Origin: Lunularia cruciata
Lineage: Eukaryota; Streptophyta; Marchantiopsida; Lunulariales; Lunulariaceae
Assembly: GCA_948567375.1 (NCBI GenBank)
Contig: OX419756.1
Span: 17,055,001-17,119,000, forward strand
Direction of reading: 5' to 3'
Length of the DNA stretch: 64,000 nucleotides
In this document: positions 48,245 through 57,665 of the stretch, in pieces
How positions within the stretch are numbered: position 1 is the first letter of the stretch
Layout: the number at the start of each line of letters is the position of its first letter
Notes under the pieces: model-generated
What the model saw: the letters and a program-made list of their open reading frames with translations, nothing else
The model's database searches: none
Told to the model about the DNA's origin: nothing
Translations under genes and position numbers: made by a program

Positions 48245-48684
48245 TGTCATGCCATTTGTAGTGCCGCATCTAGATGCTCGGACATAAGAGTTCCAGTGAT
48301 AGTAGTTAGAGTTATTTCAGTAGTTTCTCAGAGACTACTTTCCGACGGTTAGATTTTGTGTTTGGGGTACTGACTTCATGGTGGGGCCCACCATCACTTT
48401 GCACTATCAAGTGTGTCGTCAGCAGGACCGTTAGGGTTTCAGTGCTAGCTTGAGTCCAAGGGGTATAGTTTCAAAGTGAGCTCTAGAGAGCTCACTTCTC
48501 TGATGTTGAGCCTTTGAGTTCCTGGCTATGGTGGATAGAGGCCGGCGAGCATCACCTAGATTCTCTTTGCTTGAGTGGGTGTGGCTTGACTGGAATCAGT
48601 GCCCAATTGTTGGCAATTTATAGAGTGACAGATCAAGTATTGATCTGAGTTGAGTTGAGTTGAGAGTGGTAAGCAATCTGATTA
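48245..48684 (+). repeat. 5' LTR core of the DNMT-PHD element
   Basis: 440 bp beginning TGTCATGCCATTTG, matching 55864-56313. It lacks the 108-bp segment found on both sides of the 3' LTR. Confidence 0.9.
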
Positions 48685-48695
48685 CATCAGAGAAG
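48681..48695 (+). promoter_or_regulatory. Primer-binding-site-like sequence
   Basis: ATTACATCAGAGAAG directly after the LTR core shares ATCAGAG with the initiator-Met PBS TGGTATCAGAG (8 of 11 positions). Weak, but in the right place. Confidence 0.4.
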
Positions 48696-49946
48696 TGAAG
48701 TCAGGGGAAATCGAGTGCAGGAATTGTGAGTGTTGGTGGTATCTCCAAGCTCGGTGGATCATTGGTAGCTCAATTCAAGTTAAGTGTTTCCCTAGTGTGT
48801 AGAAGCTCAATCGATTGATGCAGATTTGGTAGTTAGGCGGACGGTGTGTGGAAGCGCTAGCCAAATTTTGAGCAAAGAAGGAGCAAATTTTGAGTAGTGG
48901 TTGTGATTTTGAGCTCAAGAGGTGAAGGCAGGACCAATTTGCTGCGAGTTGGGCTCAGAAAGTCAAATTGAAGGTGGTGTTGGGAAGTTCTTCTCATGAA
49001 TTTGTGATTTGGAAAAACCCGTGTTGTAAATTTGGCTCAAGTGGAAAGTTAGCGGGGGATTTGGCGGACAGCCATCTTTAGGGTTTACGTTAGATTTTAT
49101 GTCAGATTTTGGTTAGGATTTACATCAGATTTTGGCCAGAATTGGAGGAGTTTTCGCTATTTGCCAGATTTGGAGGAGTTTTGCTAGTTTGGAGGACTTT
49201 CACAGATTTGGAGAAGTTTTGCCAATTTTGGAGGAGGTTCGAAGTGGCAACAAGAAAGGCCTCATTTGGCTGAATTTTGGTGTTTTGAGACTTTGAGGCA
49301 TAGGAATGTGGGCTATGAGAGGCTACAAAGGCCTAGAAGTGCTAGCAAGCCAACTTGTTGGCATGAGGCTAGCTAGTTTAGAGTAGATCTTGGTCATTGG
49401 TTGGCAAAATCTGCCTTACCTGCTAGATTGTGCGCAACAAGGTTTGACCCCTAGATCTCTTGTTCCTAGACTGGTGCCCTAGCCAATTGGTCCACCCTCA
49501 CTTGTTGTCCTAGTGACTGTGCCGCTGTTATCTATACACATGTAGCTTTGGCTAAGAGAGGCAGTTTGATCCCATTCTTGGTGATCCTGGTAGCTTAGGA
49601 ATTAGATACCAAGTTCTCTTATGTCAAATGCCAAATGGTGGCAAAGTCAATCCTGTGTTGTGTTATGAGATGGAGGGTTTTTGTTTAGATTTCTTGTGAT
49701 TGGATCCCCTCCATTCTCTACTTCCTGTTTGTGCACCACATTTGTGTGAGGTGCCTTGACTTCTGAGTGTTGGTGCTCTGGTGTGCTCTCGGTGGTGAGG
49801 CTAGAGTGATGACCAGTCAGACTACCTTTGTTTCTCTCCGGTGAGGCAGGAAGTGATGACCTGCAGACCGTGAGGGTGCGTGTTGTGATGGCAGGTTACA
49901 GGTTGCCCTTTCTCCCAGTGTAGTTATCTCGGTTAGAGTTACATTA
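48696..49946 (+). other. Long leader of the DNMT-PHD element
   Basis: About 1.25 kb without a long frame. 49139-49240 holds about five degenerate units of GATTTGGAGGAGTTTTG. Near 49970-50010 the words TTGCGGTTG and GTTGTG are repeated. Confidence 0.6.
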
Positions 49947-50900
49947 GTGGGTGGTGTTGGCACTTGGTGGGGTACTTGCGGTTGTGACTTGCGGTTGCAG
50001 TTGGTGGTTCAGGTTTGCTGTTGTGGTTACTTGGTCACGACGGAGTTCTTTGGAGATTCCAAAGGAGATAGCCCTGCAATACGCAATGGGTTTACTCGGA
50101 GTGGTGCTCGGTATCAGCTTGTATCTCACGTCCCAGTGAGGGAGGAGATTGACTCTAAGTTGGAGTTTGACACAGGAGCTAATTCAGTTGAGAGTGCACT
50201 TGGTGTGTCCGCACCGTTGTTGTGGGACATGGACAAGATTTATGGGGCCTCTAAAGGCCCTAGGCGTTACTCTGGTATAGTGGGTACTATTGAGTTGGAT
50301 GACTTCATCCAGGAGTTTGATAGTTGGTGTGATTTGTAGCAGATGCGGAACCCGACTTTGTTCACACCCTTCATGGCATAGAAGAGGTTGTTTCAGCATC
50401 TGGAGGGTCTGCCAATGGATGACTACCATGAGTTCAAGAGAGCTCATTTGGAGGAGATTGAGTTATGGAGACAGTATTGGTCTCCACACTATGTCTCCAT
50501 CACTTATGGCTACTTGGATTGAGCAGTTGGAGCAGAGATTGGCTAGTATGGCTATTGCTTAGAGGAGATCATATTTGGGTGCTCAGGCTTCTACCTCATA
50601 TTTTGGTGATAGAGATGCTTTGGACTTCATGTGCGGAGCAGCACAGGTAGATGCATCTACAGCAATGACTAGGAGTGCAGTACGTGCAATTTCAGTGGTG
50701 CAATTACTTAGCCTGGTGACTTGTTGGAGTGGAACGCCCATGCAAAGGATACTCTAGTACCAGAGGAGATCACTTGGCTTTGGAGTATGAGTGGGATTGT
50801 TCCATCCACTTTGGATGTTCTATTGTAGAGTTCAGAGGAGGCATTGTAGCAACATGCAGATCAGTTGGTGTAGTAGGCTCGGAGTGGAGCCTTCGTACCA
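49947..50900 (+). pseudogene. Gag-like region of the DNMT-PHD element
   Basis: The frame from 49947 runs through LDDFIQEFDSWCDL, a TAG at 50337, MRNPTLFTPFMA, a TAG at 50379 and KRLFQHLEGLPMDDYHEF, the helical pattern of a capsid domain. A frameshift near 50490 leads into MATWIEQLEQRLASM (coiled coil) until about 50700, after which the first frame resumes towards the methyltransferase. No CCHC knuckle found. A DTGA motif at about 50169 precedes the capsid part and is not accepted as a protease. Confidence 0.55.
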
Positions 50901-52376
50901 TCAGGAGATGAGTGTGAGGATGAGCTTCTAGAGGTGATTGCTTTGACACCTCTGGATACCACACTCATTGCTTGGCAATATCCAGTAGAGGGGATATGCA
51001 TATTAGAGTTGTTTGGTGGGATCAGCACCGGACTAGCTGCGGTGTTACAGGTGGGTATACGAGTACAGAGGTACTTGTATGTAGAGAGAGATGAGACTGC
51101 TAGGCAAGTCTCTCTACATCATGTAGCACACTTGGCCTATTGGTATCCGGAGTTATTACCAATGTCAGTAGTCAGAGGTTACTAGAAGGCCCTACCAAGA
51201 GACATTTCCTTACTAGGAGCGCATGACCTAGAGAGACATGGGCCTATTCACTTGGTGATTTCAGGATGTCCATGTTAGGGATATACATGTGCGGGCCGCG
51301 GTTTGGGTCTTCAAGATCCTTGTTTTGGTTTGTTTTGGGAGATGTTACGGATACTACGACATCTCCAGGTTCATCAGTCTGTTTCTACAACTTACATCTT
51401 GGAGAACATTCCTTTGATGGGTGATTCTCGCACTAGAGTGGTGGCGAATACACATCAGGTCCATTCTTGGATGGGACCTGCTGTATTGTTAGATGCAGCT
51501 AGAGTGGGATCACGGGCTCATCGTCTTCGTCTTTGGTGGATGAACCTCTTACCCAGAGAGGTTCTACAGCGCGCTTATGATGGGATTCAACAACTTGACC
51601 ACATCCTTGTTGATGATATCTTGGATGTTGGGTGTCAGTCTCAGGTAGTGGTAGTGGCTGATAGGTCACCTATGGCAGTGGTGAACCTAGTTGGACAGCC
51701 TAGAGCCGCATTTCTCACACTCATGAGTTTCCCAAGCTCGCATGCTTTTTGGGAGAGAGGACCTGGACTTGTTTGGGACTCACAGTTACAGTAGTTGGTG
51801 GAGCCCAATCCTAATGAGAGAAAGTGGGCGATGGGTTTTTGCACCGGTATTACCGTTGTTCCAGTAGTGTCAGAGGCATCCAAGCGTTAGGTGTTAGGTT
51901 AGGCTATGGACCTAAACTATTTGACCTGGATTGTGAGCCTTGGCTTGGCAGAGCAGCGTAGGATGCGCTTGATAGGCATCACCACTTGGACATTTGTGAG
52001 CCTTGTGCCTATCGAGACAATTCAGGCACATGTTAGGGGTGATGGACCGAGTGGACATGGTATTTTTGGGACACATCCAATAGCTACTAGGGAGAGTGGT
52101 CTACTTGGAATCCATCTTGATGAGCGTGGGCTACTTAGATTACACCCTTGGTCCACATGGGATGCAGCTAGAGGACGTGTGGAGCTTGCAGCCAGAGTGG
52201 AGAGAGTTTTCCACATAGAGGTTGGGATCTCTAGTGGTCGGGAGCATGACACTATTGCTCCCAAGGGCCCAGTGAAGCAATCAGTCAGTACGTCTTCCAC
52301 TCCTACTATGGTTACAAAGGATACTTGGAAGCTCTATGGCAATGTTATCCATTCTGAAGTTTCTTGGTTACTTGAA
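50901..52376 (+). pseudogene. C5-cytosine DNA methyltransferase domain carried by the retrotransposon
   Basis: One reading frame with five TAG stops (51183, 51276, 51792, 51888, 51900). Motif I at 51000-51056 (ILELFGGISTGL, SAM binding). A motif II-like YLYVERDETAR follows. Motif IV at 51264-51275 reads GCPC with the catalytic Cys, then TAG exactly where family members have Gln; AGRGLGLQDP follows. Motif VI ENI at 51402-51410. Motif VIII-like SRAHRLRLWW at about 51505. Motif IX/X-type NERKWAMGF (about 51815) and AMDLNYLTWIV (about 51903). Most similar by eye to de novo DNMT3-like enzymes and to charophyte retrotransposon DNMTs. After motif X about 135 residues of unrecognised sequence continue to 52376. 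It lies between gag and RT in the frame of the gag start, so it was probably part of the polyprotein. Confidence 0.88.
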
Positions 52377-52589
52377 TGAGAGTTCTTAAATCACAATATT
52401 AAGACTACGAGAAACCACAATTATTTTGCCACAAATAACATCGGAGTATTTGACTAGGCAAATTCCAATCAAGACTCGTCCAGGTACATTCTTAGACCTG
52501 ATCTACAGTTACAGAGGATACTTGGGAGCCAGATCTTGGACCCAAGCTTACTGGAGAGGAAAGACGGAGGGTTTGGAGGTTCTTGAGGA
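52377..52589 (+). other. Junction between methyltransferase and RT
   Basis: The frame ends with TGA at 52377. Mixed frames follow; a protease, if once present, cannot be recognised here. Confidence 0.4.
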
Positions 52590-53490
52590 GTCACACGAGT
52601 TGTTTTGCCTTCAGTATGAAGGATTTGGGTGTTCTAAAGGGACCTGGTATACGGATTGAGCTAACTAGCAACACACAAGTTTTCCGATGTCCTTATCGAT
52701 ATAGTGATATGGAGAGGACATTGATTCAGAGCCGGAGTAGTGACCTTTTGAGGTTGGTTTGGTGGAGATTTCACATGGAGAGTATGCATCAACGACAGTG
52801 ATGCCAACCAAGAAGGATATGCATGGCAACTATACAGATCAGAGGATGTGTGGAGATTACCGTCCTATCAACCGATAGACCAGGGCTGATCGGTATGCCA
52901 TGCCTACACCGGAGGAGATTTTTGATTCGATTGGGCATGCAAAGATCTTCAGTACTTTGGATCTTCGAGCGGGATATCATCAGTTGCCAATACAGGGAGG
53001 AGGATAAGTCCAAGACAACATTTTGGGCTATTGATCCTCACGGCAAGGATGTGTTATATGAGTGGAGGTTCTTACCATTTGGATTAAAGAACGCTTCTGC
53101 TGAGTTCCAGAGAGTCATGGATAGGATTCTAGCTGGATTGGATTTTGCTCAGTGCTATATTGATGACATTTTGGTTTATAGCACTACTATGGAGGAGCAT
53201 GAGAGATAGTTGTTGGAGGTGTTTGAGAGGTTGAGATCTCATGGACTCAAACTTCATCCTGGGAAGTGTAGGTTCTTCCACGAGCAGGTTGAGTTTTTGG
53301 GTCACACTATCTACCCCGGAGGACTTGGTGTTCAGCAGACCAAGGTGGAGGCTATTGCATGTATTCCTTGGCCTACGGATGTGAGCAGAGTGCGAGCATT
53401 CCCTGGGTTGGCGAACTTCTATCGCCGCTATGTTAGAGGATTTAGTGCCATTGCCAAGGCCTTGACAAAGCTGACCAAGCTTACACAGTA
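52590..53490 (+). pseudogene. Reverse transcriptase of the DNMT-PHD element
   Basis: Starts in one frame with KGPGIRIELTSNTQVFRCPYR, shifts at about 52740-52830 (CGDYRPIN, then STLDL) and enters the 52823 frame (KTTFW...LPFGLKNASAEFQRVMDRIL). The catalytic YIDDILVYS is intact at 53156-53182. A TAG at 53207 is followed by thumb sequence (FLGHTIYPGGL, ANFYRRYVRGFSAIAK) to a TAG at 53489. Ty3/gypsy type. Confidence 0.88.
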
Positions 53491-54000
53491 GTGGTGTTGG
53501 GGAGATGAGCAGGAGAGAGCTTTTGTAGAGCTCAAGGAGAGGTTGACATCTGCTCCTATTTTGAGGAGACCGATCAGGGGACAACCATCTCAGGTTCACA
53601 CTGATTGGAGTATGTTGGGGCTTGGAGCGGTGCTCACCCAGCATGATGATGAGGAGAAGGAGTTTGTGGTGGCCTATGCTAGTCTCTCCAACAATTCAGC
53701 TGAGGCAAAGTATAGTTCATATGAGGGAGAGTGCTTGGCAGCAGTTTGGGCAGTAGCACATTTCCAATGTTACCTATTTGGTAACCCCTTCACTCTCATC
53801 ACTGATCATCAGCCACTGAAGTGGTTGATGGAGTCCGACAAGCTTTCAGGGAAGCTTGCATGGTGAGCTCTGATTTTACAAGAGTATGATTTCATGGTTG
53901 TTCATAGACCTGGAGTGGTGAACCGTGATGCAGGTGGGTTGAGTAGAAACCCATGTCCCAGCCAGCAGGATCAGACCGGAGCACGTAGGCATGGTGAGAC
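53491..54000 (+). pseudogene. RNase H of the DNMT-PHD element
   Basis: 53543-53866: an acidic start (TDWSMLGLGAVLTQ), YEGECLAAVWAVAHF and TDHQPLKWL, then TGA at 53864. The usual tail EYDFMVVHRPGVVNRDAGGL follows at about 53884-53945 in another frame. Confidence 0.85.
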
Positions 54001-55435
54001 AAATGAGGAGATGGTGCCAGGTTGGCATGCATCGGCCTTTCTGTGTATATTTGTAGAGGCTTTGGTGGTATCTCTCTCATCGCATGTAGGAGGAGTTATT
54101 GAGGTCACAGATCCAGAGAGTGAAGATATTGGTACAATTCAGCGAGACATTAATGATGATGTCATAGTGATGGACTATCTTTGTACTGGTGTTGTGGGTG
54201 GCACAATTGGGGCCAAGGAGAGAGACCGTGTTCTTCAGCAAGCCAGACAGTTCAGATTGGAGGGTAGACACCTTTTGCATGTATGGGAGGATGGTAGAGT
54301 GCAAGTAGTACCACTTCCATCTCAGAGACCACAGTTGGTCCGTCATGCTCATGAGGAGCTAGGACATTTTGGAGTAAAGCGTACATATAGCTTACTCCAG
54401 AGTCATTATTGGTGGCACGGTATGCAGACTGAGGTACAATAGTTTGTTGCCAGATGTGTGGTTTCTGACCAAGTTAGAGCATCATTCAATGCTCCTACGC
54501 CACAGTTACACCCATTACCTATCATGGGATTGGGTTACCGTTGGAGTTTGGACTTTGCCGGACCTTTACCGCTGACTGTGAGACATCATCGATACGTTTT
54601 GGTGATGGTGTAGCACTTCTCCAAGTGGATTGAGTTGGTGGCACTTCCTGACAGTCTAATGAAGGGACAGCTTACTCGTTCCTGGATCGAGTTCTTAGTC
54701 ATTTTGGTGCACCAGCTGAGGTTTTGACTGATCAAGGTACAGAGTTCTTGGGGGAGTTTCAGGTCTTGTGTGACAAGGCTTTGATTGATCATCATACTAC
54801 ATCCCGAGATCACCTTGAGGCAGATGGCTTAGCAGAGAGAGTGGTTCAGACGGTGAAGAGAGGATTGAAAAAGTATAGTTTGCAGAGAGGCCATTTGGGA
54901 GATTGGGATCTCTAGTTACCTTGGTTGGTCATGGGCTATCGGTTCAGCCGGCAAGCCTCCTTAGCATCCTTCTCTCCATACTTTCTACTCTATGGACGAG
55001 ATCCATATTTACCTGTAGCCATTCATTGAGATGCTACTGTAGTTTTGGACTTGGATGACCCTAATGTATGGATGAGAGCATGTTCTCAACAGGCAAAAAT
55101 CTTTCGGAGAGTGATGCCGATGGCCTTTGAGAACTTGGCGATTGCTCAGCATAGAGATACTTTATGCTATGCTACCATTCGAGGAGGAGGTTATAGACCC
55201 TCAATCCGTCGATTTCATCCAAGCAACTATGTATATCTACAGCAAACAGCACCAACGACACTTGATGTTTCTACAGGCCGCACTATCTTGAGAGTGCATG
55301 AGGTTTTGCCGTCTAGAGTCCTTGTGTTAGAAGGACGTGATGGTGTTGTTTGGAAGGATCATGTGCGCAATTGTGCGTCATGCCACCTTCCAAACATTGA
55401 TGGTATTATGGACCAAAGCTTGGCACTTGTACGTG
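54001..55435 (+). pseudogene. Integrase of the DNMT-PHD element with C-terminal module
   Basis: The zinc domain at 54340-54470 has HAHEELGHFG and YWWHGM. Of the CxxC pair one Cys remains (RCVVSDQ), and a TAG lies at 54440. The core holds the first Asp in WSLDFAGPLPL (about 54550), the second in VLTDQGTEFLGEF (54721-54759) and the Glu in DGLAERVVQTVKRGL (about 54826). TAG at 54611 and 54913, TGA at 55027, one frameshift before 54724. From 55195 a C-terminal module (FHPSNYVYLQQ...TILRVHEVLPSRVLVLEGRDG, CASCHLPN) links to the PHD finger. DDE residues are all present. Confidence 0.85.
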
Positions 55436-55587
55436 CAGGCTTGAGGTGTATGTTATGTTGCTCTTCTGGTGGAGCTGCTACTATGTTAGTGTGTGATAGC
55501 TGTTTGAGAGGATGGCATATGGCATGTATGACTCCTCCCCTCACGGTGGTTCCTCAAGGACAATGGTTATATCCTAGATGTACTTGA
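55436..55587 (+). pseudogene. C-terminal PHD finger fused behind the integrase
   Basis: In frame with the integrase C-terminus. Spacing C-x2-C-x11-C-x2-C-x4-H-x2-C, then the PPL..VP.G.W pattern, then Y-x2-C, ending in TGA. This is the C4HC3 PHD pattern with the seventh ligand replaced by Tyr (TAT; one transition from TGT). PHD fingers bind H3 tails, often reading K4 methylation state. The position is that of the chromodomain in chromoviruses, so a targeting role is inferred. Confidence 0.87.
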
Positions 55588-55754
55588 CCTATAGCTAGTT
55601 CATTCTTTATATGGTATAGATTGTAGACAGGCGACTAACAATGGGGCTCCATAGCACCCGGCCTCTTGATCTTTGCCCTATAGAGGGTATACCATATACT
55701 TAGAGTAGATGGCTATATGGAGTTAGAGGGACCTAACCGCCAGCTAGGGGAGCA
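55588..55754 (+). other. 3' untranslated part with polypurine tract
   Basis: Contains an inverted repeat TATATGGTATA (55608) / TATACCATATA (55688). The purine run AGGGGAG at 55746-55752 stands directly before the 108-bp repeat, not before the LTR core. Confidence 0.5.
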
Positions 55755-55862
55755 ATTGTGGCACTTTAGAGTCTCTGTATGACTTATATGTGAGTTGTGT
55801 TTCTATAGTGTATGATGTTGACAGTGATGTATGTTGTGTAGCAATGTATATACGCACGACAA
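55755..55862 (+). repeat. 108-bp repeat, copy before the 3' LTR core
   Basis: Begins ATTGTGGCACTTTAGAGTC, ends ACGCACGACAA. It is repeated at 56313-56420 with a few substitutions and is absent at the 5' LTR. Confidence 0.9.
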
Positions 55863-55863
55863 C

Positions 55864-56313
55864 TGTCACGCCATTTGTAGTGCCGCATCTAGATGCTTGG
55901 ACACAAGAGTTCCTAGTGACAGTAGTTAGAGTTATTTCAACAGTTTCTCAGAGACTACTTTCCGACGGTTAGATTTTGTGTTCGGGGTATTGACTTCACG
56001 GTGGGGCCCACCGTCACTTTGCACCATTTGCACTGTCAAGTGTGCCGTCAGCGGGACCGTTAGGGTTTCAGTGCTAGCTTGAGTCCAAGGGGTATTGTTT
56101 CAAAGTGAGCTCTAGAGAGCTCACTTCTCTGATGTTAAGCCTTCGAGTTCCTGGCTATGGTGGACAGAGGCCGGTGAGCATCACCTGGATTCTCTATGCT
56201 TGAGTGGGTGTGGCTTGATTGTAATCAGTGCCCAATTTTTGGCAGTTTATAGAGTGATAGATCAAGTACTGATCTGAGTTGAGTTGAGTTGAGAGTGGTA
56301 AGCAATCTGATTA
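55864..56313 (+). repeat. 3' LTR core of the DNMT-PHD element
   Basis: 450 bp beginning TGTCACGCCATTTG. Against 48245-48684 it shows about 26 substitutions plus a 10-bp insertion (CCATTTGCAC-type duplication). Confidence 0.9.
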
Positions 56314-56420
56314 TTGTGGCACTTTAGAGTCTATGTATGACTTATGTGTGAGTTGTGCTTCTATAGTGTATGATGTTGATAGTGATGTATGTTGTGTAGC
56401 GATGTATATACGCACAACAA
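56313..56420 (+). repeat. 108-bp repeat, copy after the 3' LTR core
   Basis: Second copy of 55755-55862. Its end (ACAACA at 56414-56419) is followed by AATA, the same four bases as directly before the 5' LTR. Confidence 0.9.
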
Positions 56421-56463
56421 ATAAGACTAAAACATGCCTACACAATACTTGCTCGAATCAATA

Positions 56464-57520
56464 CCACCATTGTGTTGCAATATGTTTGGACTTGTTGCAC
56501 CAATGTAATACCAAGAGCTAGCCATATGATCTAGATGTGAAATTTGGTTTGGTAACATCTAGAATGATGTTATACATAATGCTCAAAATAGATCAGATAG
56601 AAGTATCACCAAAAGAGTACCTCTACTAATAGGGCAAAAACCAAAATAGACTTAAGAACCTTAGAACGAATAGCTAGACATATGATTCAAAGGTGAGAAT
56701 ATGTTTGGTAACATCTGGAAGGATGTTACACATGATGGACTAAGCAGATCAGAAAGAGGTATCACCAAAAGTGGACTTCTACTAATAGAGAAGGAACCAA
56801 AATATGCTTGAAATCTTTGAAGGCAATTTCAGAGGCCTAAACGGATGAGTTAGGCCTAAAAAATGTGCAAAACCTTTTCCCATTGGAGGAAAGGTTAGCC
56901 TTTCCTTTCCCCTTGGTTTTTCTCATTGAGAGCTCTCCAATGGTACCTTACTCAAGTGATTCTGAGATTCCTACAAGAAGATTCCCTAAAAGATTCCCTT
57001 GGATCAAAGCTTGTTTGACCAACCAGATAGGACCTAGACTGAAATGTCACCCATCCAAGTAAGTAATTGAAGGGTGGAGTTTGCTGACATGTCACCTATC
57101 TATGTGTTTAATCCTATGGTGGAGCTTCCTTGTAGGAGATCCACTTCGTCTTTATAATAAAGAGAAGGTGCTCCTTTGGGGCACCAAATGTTTGAGTGTG
57201 TAATTTTTGTTTTCTCTCTTCTCTTGTCCTCAGAATATTAAAACCAACCTAGAGGAGCTCAACATCAAAAACCAACTCGTCAAACTAAGCATTTGTGGAT
57301 GTGCAAATTGTGTAGTGGATTGCATAAGGGAATGAAAAGGTAAAGGGTAAACCACCATTGTGTTGAAATATGTTTGGACTTGTTGTACCAAGCTAGAGGA
57401 GCCCAACATCAAAAACCAACTCGATGATCTGAGAGTTTGCGGCTTGGCATCAAAAACCAACTTGTTGAACTAAGAGTTTGCGGACTATGTAGGGGAGTGA
57501 AAAGGTAAAGGGTAGACCAT
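56464..57520 (+). repeat. Tandem repeats of the hAT-like element
   Basis: CCACCATTGTGTTG(C/A)AATATG...CTAGAGGAG(C)...AACATCAAAAACC occurs at 56464-56503 continuing at 57243, and again at 57350-57425. A shorter CATCAAAAACCAACT unit recurs at about 57450. The second copy has no LTR and serves as an empty-site reference. Confidence 0.75.
56504..57242 (+). repeat. Solo LTR of family B inside the hAT-like element
   Basis: 739 bp, TGTAATACC...TATTAAA, flanked by a perfect 5-bp duplication ACCAA (56499-56503, 57243-57247). It must have inserted after the hAT-like element existed. Confidence 0.9.
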
Positions 57521-57665
57521 ATAAGATAGAGGGTGAATAGATTCTCTACCTTTACACTACTTGTTACTTTACCCTTTGATGAATTGGAAATTTTTCCCTT
57601 TACTTTTACCCGTTTACTAGGTAAAAAAGGTAAATTACCTTACCTTACCGAGGCCTATTTGTAGG

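Larger units (their letters stand above)
48245..56419 (+). mobile_element. DNMT-PHD Ty3/gypsy retrotransposon (decayed copy)
   Basis: LTR core 48245-48684, leader, gag-like region, C5-DNA methyltransferase, RT, RNase H, integrase, PHD finger, PPT-like site, second LTR 55864-56313 with a 108-bp repeat on each side. Ends read TG...CA, and AATA occurs directly outside both (48241-48244, 56420-56423). LTR cores differ by about 6%, mostly transitions, many at CG. Domain order RT-RNase H-integrase is Ty3/gypsy. The extra methyltransferase and PHD finger are read from motifs detailed in their own entries. Multiple stops make this copy non-functional. No protease was identified. Confidence 0.85.
48053..57657 (+). 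mobile_element. Non-autonomous hAT-like terminal-inverted-repeat element containing later insertions
   Basis: Left end TAGGCCTTAGTAGGGTAAGG and the complement of the right end TAGGCCTCGGTAAGGTAAGG form terminal inverted repeats, followed on both sides by subterminal GGTAAA/GGTAAAAGG words. An exact 8-bp duplication flanks it, as in hAT transposons; the fifth base of the end is C, not the hAT-typical G. No transposase. Without the nested DNMT retrotransposon and solo LTR its own sequence is only about 0.7 kb: 48053-48244 and 56424-57657 minus the LTR. Confidence 0.75.

Noticed and set aside
50150-50190. DTGA motif in the gag-like frame as the missing protease
   Set aside because: It lies before the capsid-like part, lacks the flanking hydrophobic strands and the second retropepsin half (ILG), so it is probably chance.
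50337-55029. TAG as a reassigned sense codon
   Set aside because: Frameshifts and TGA stops also occur, the PHD seventh ligand is lost, and neighbouring dead elements carry TAG too; decay explains it better.
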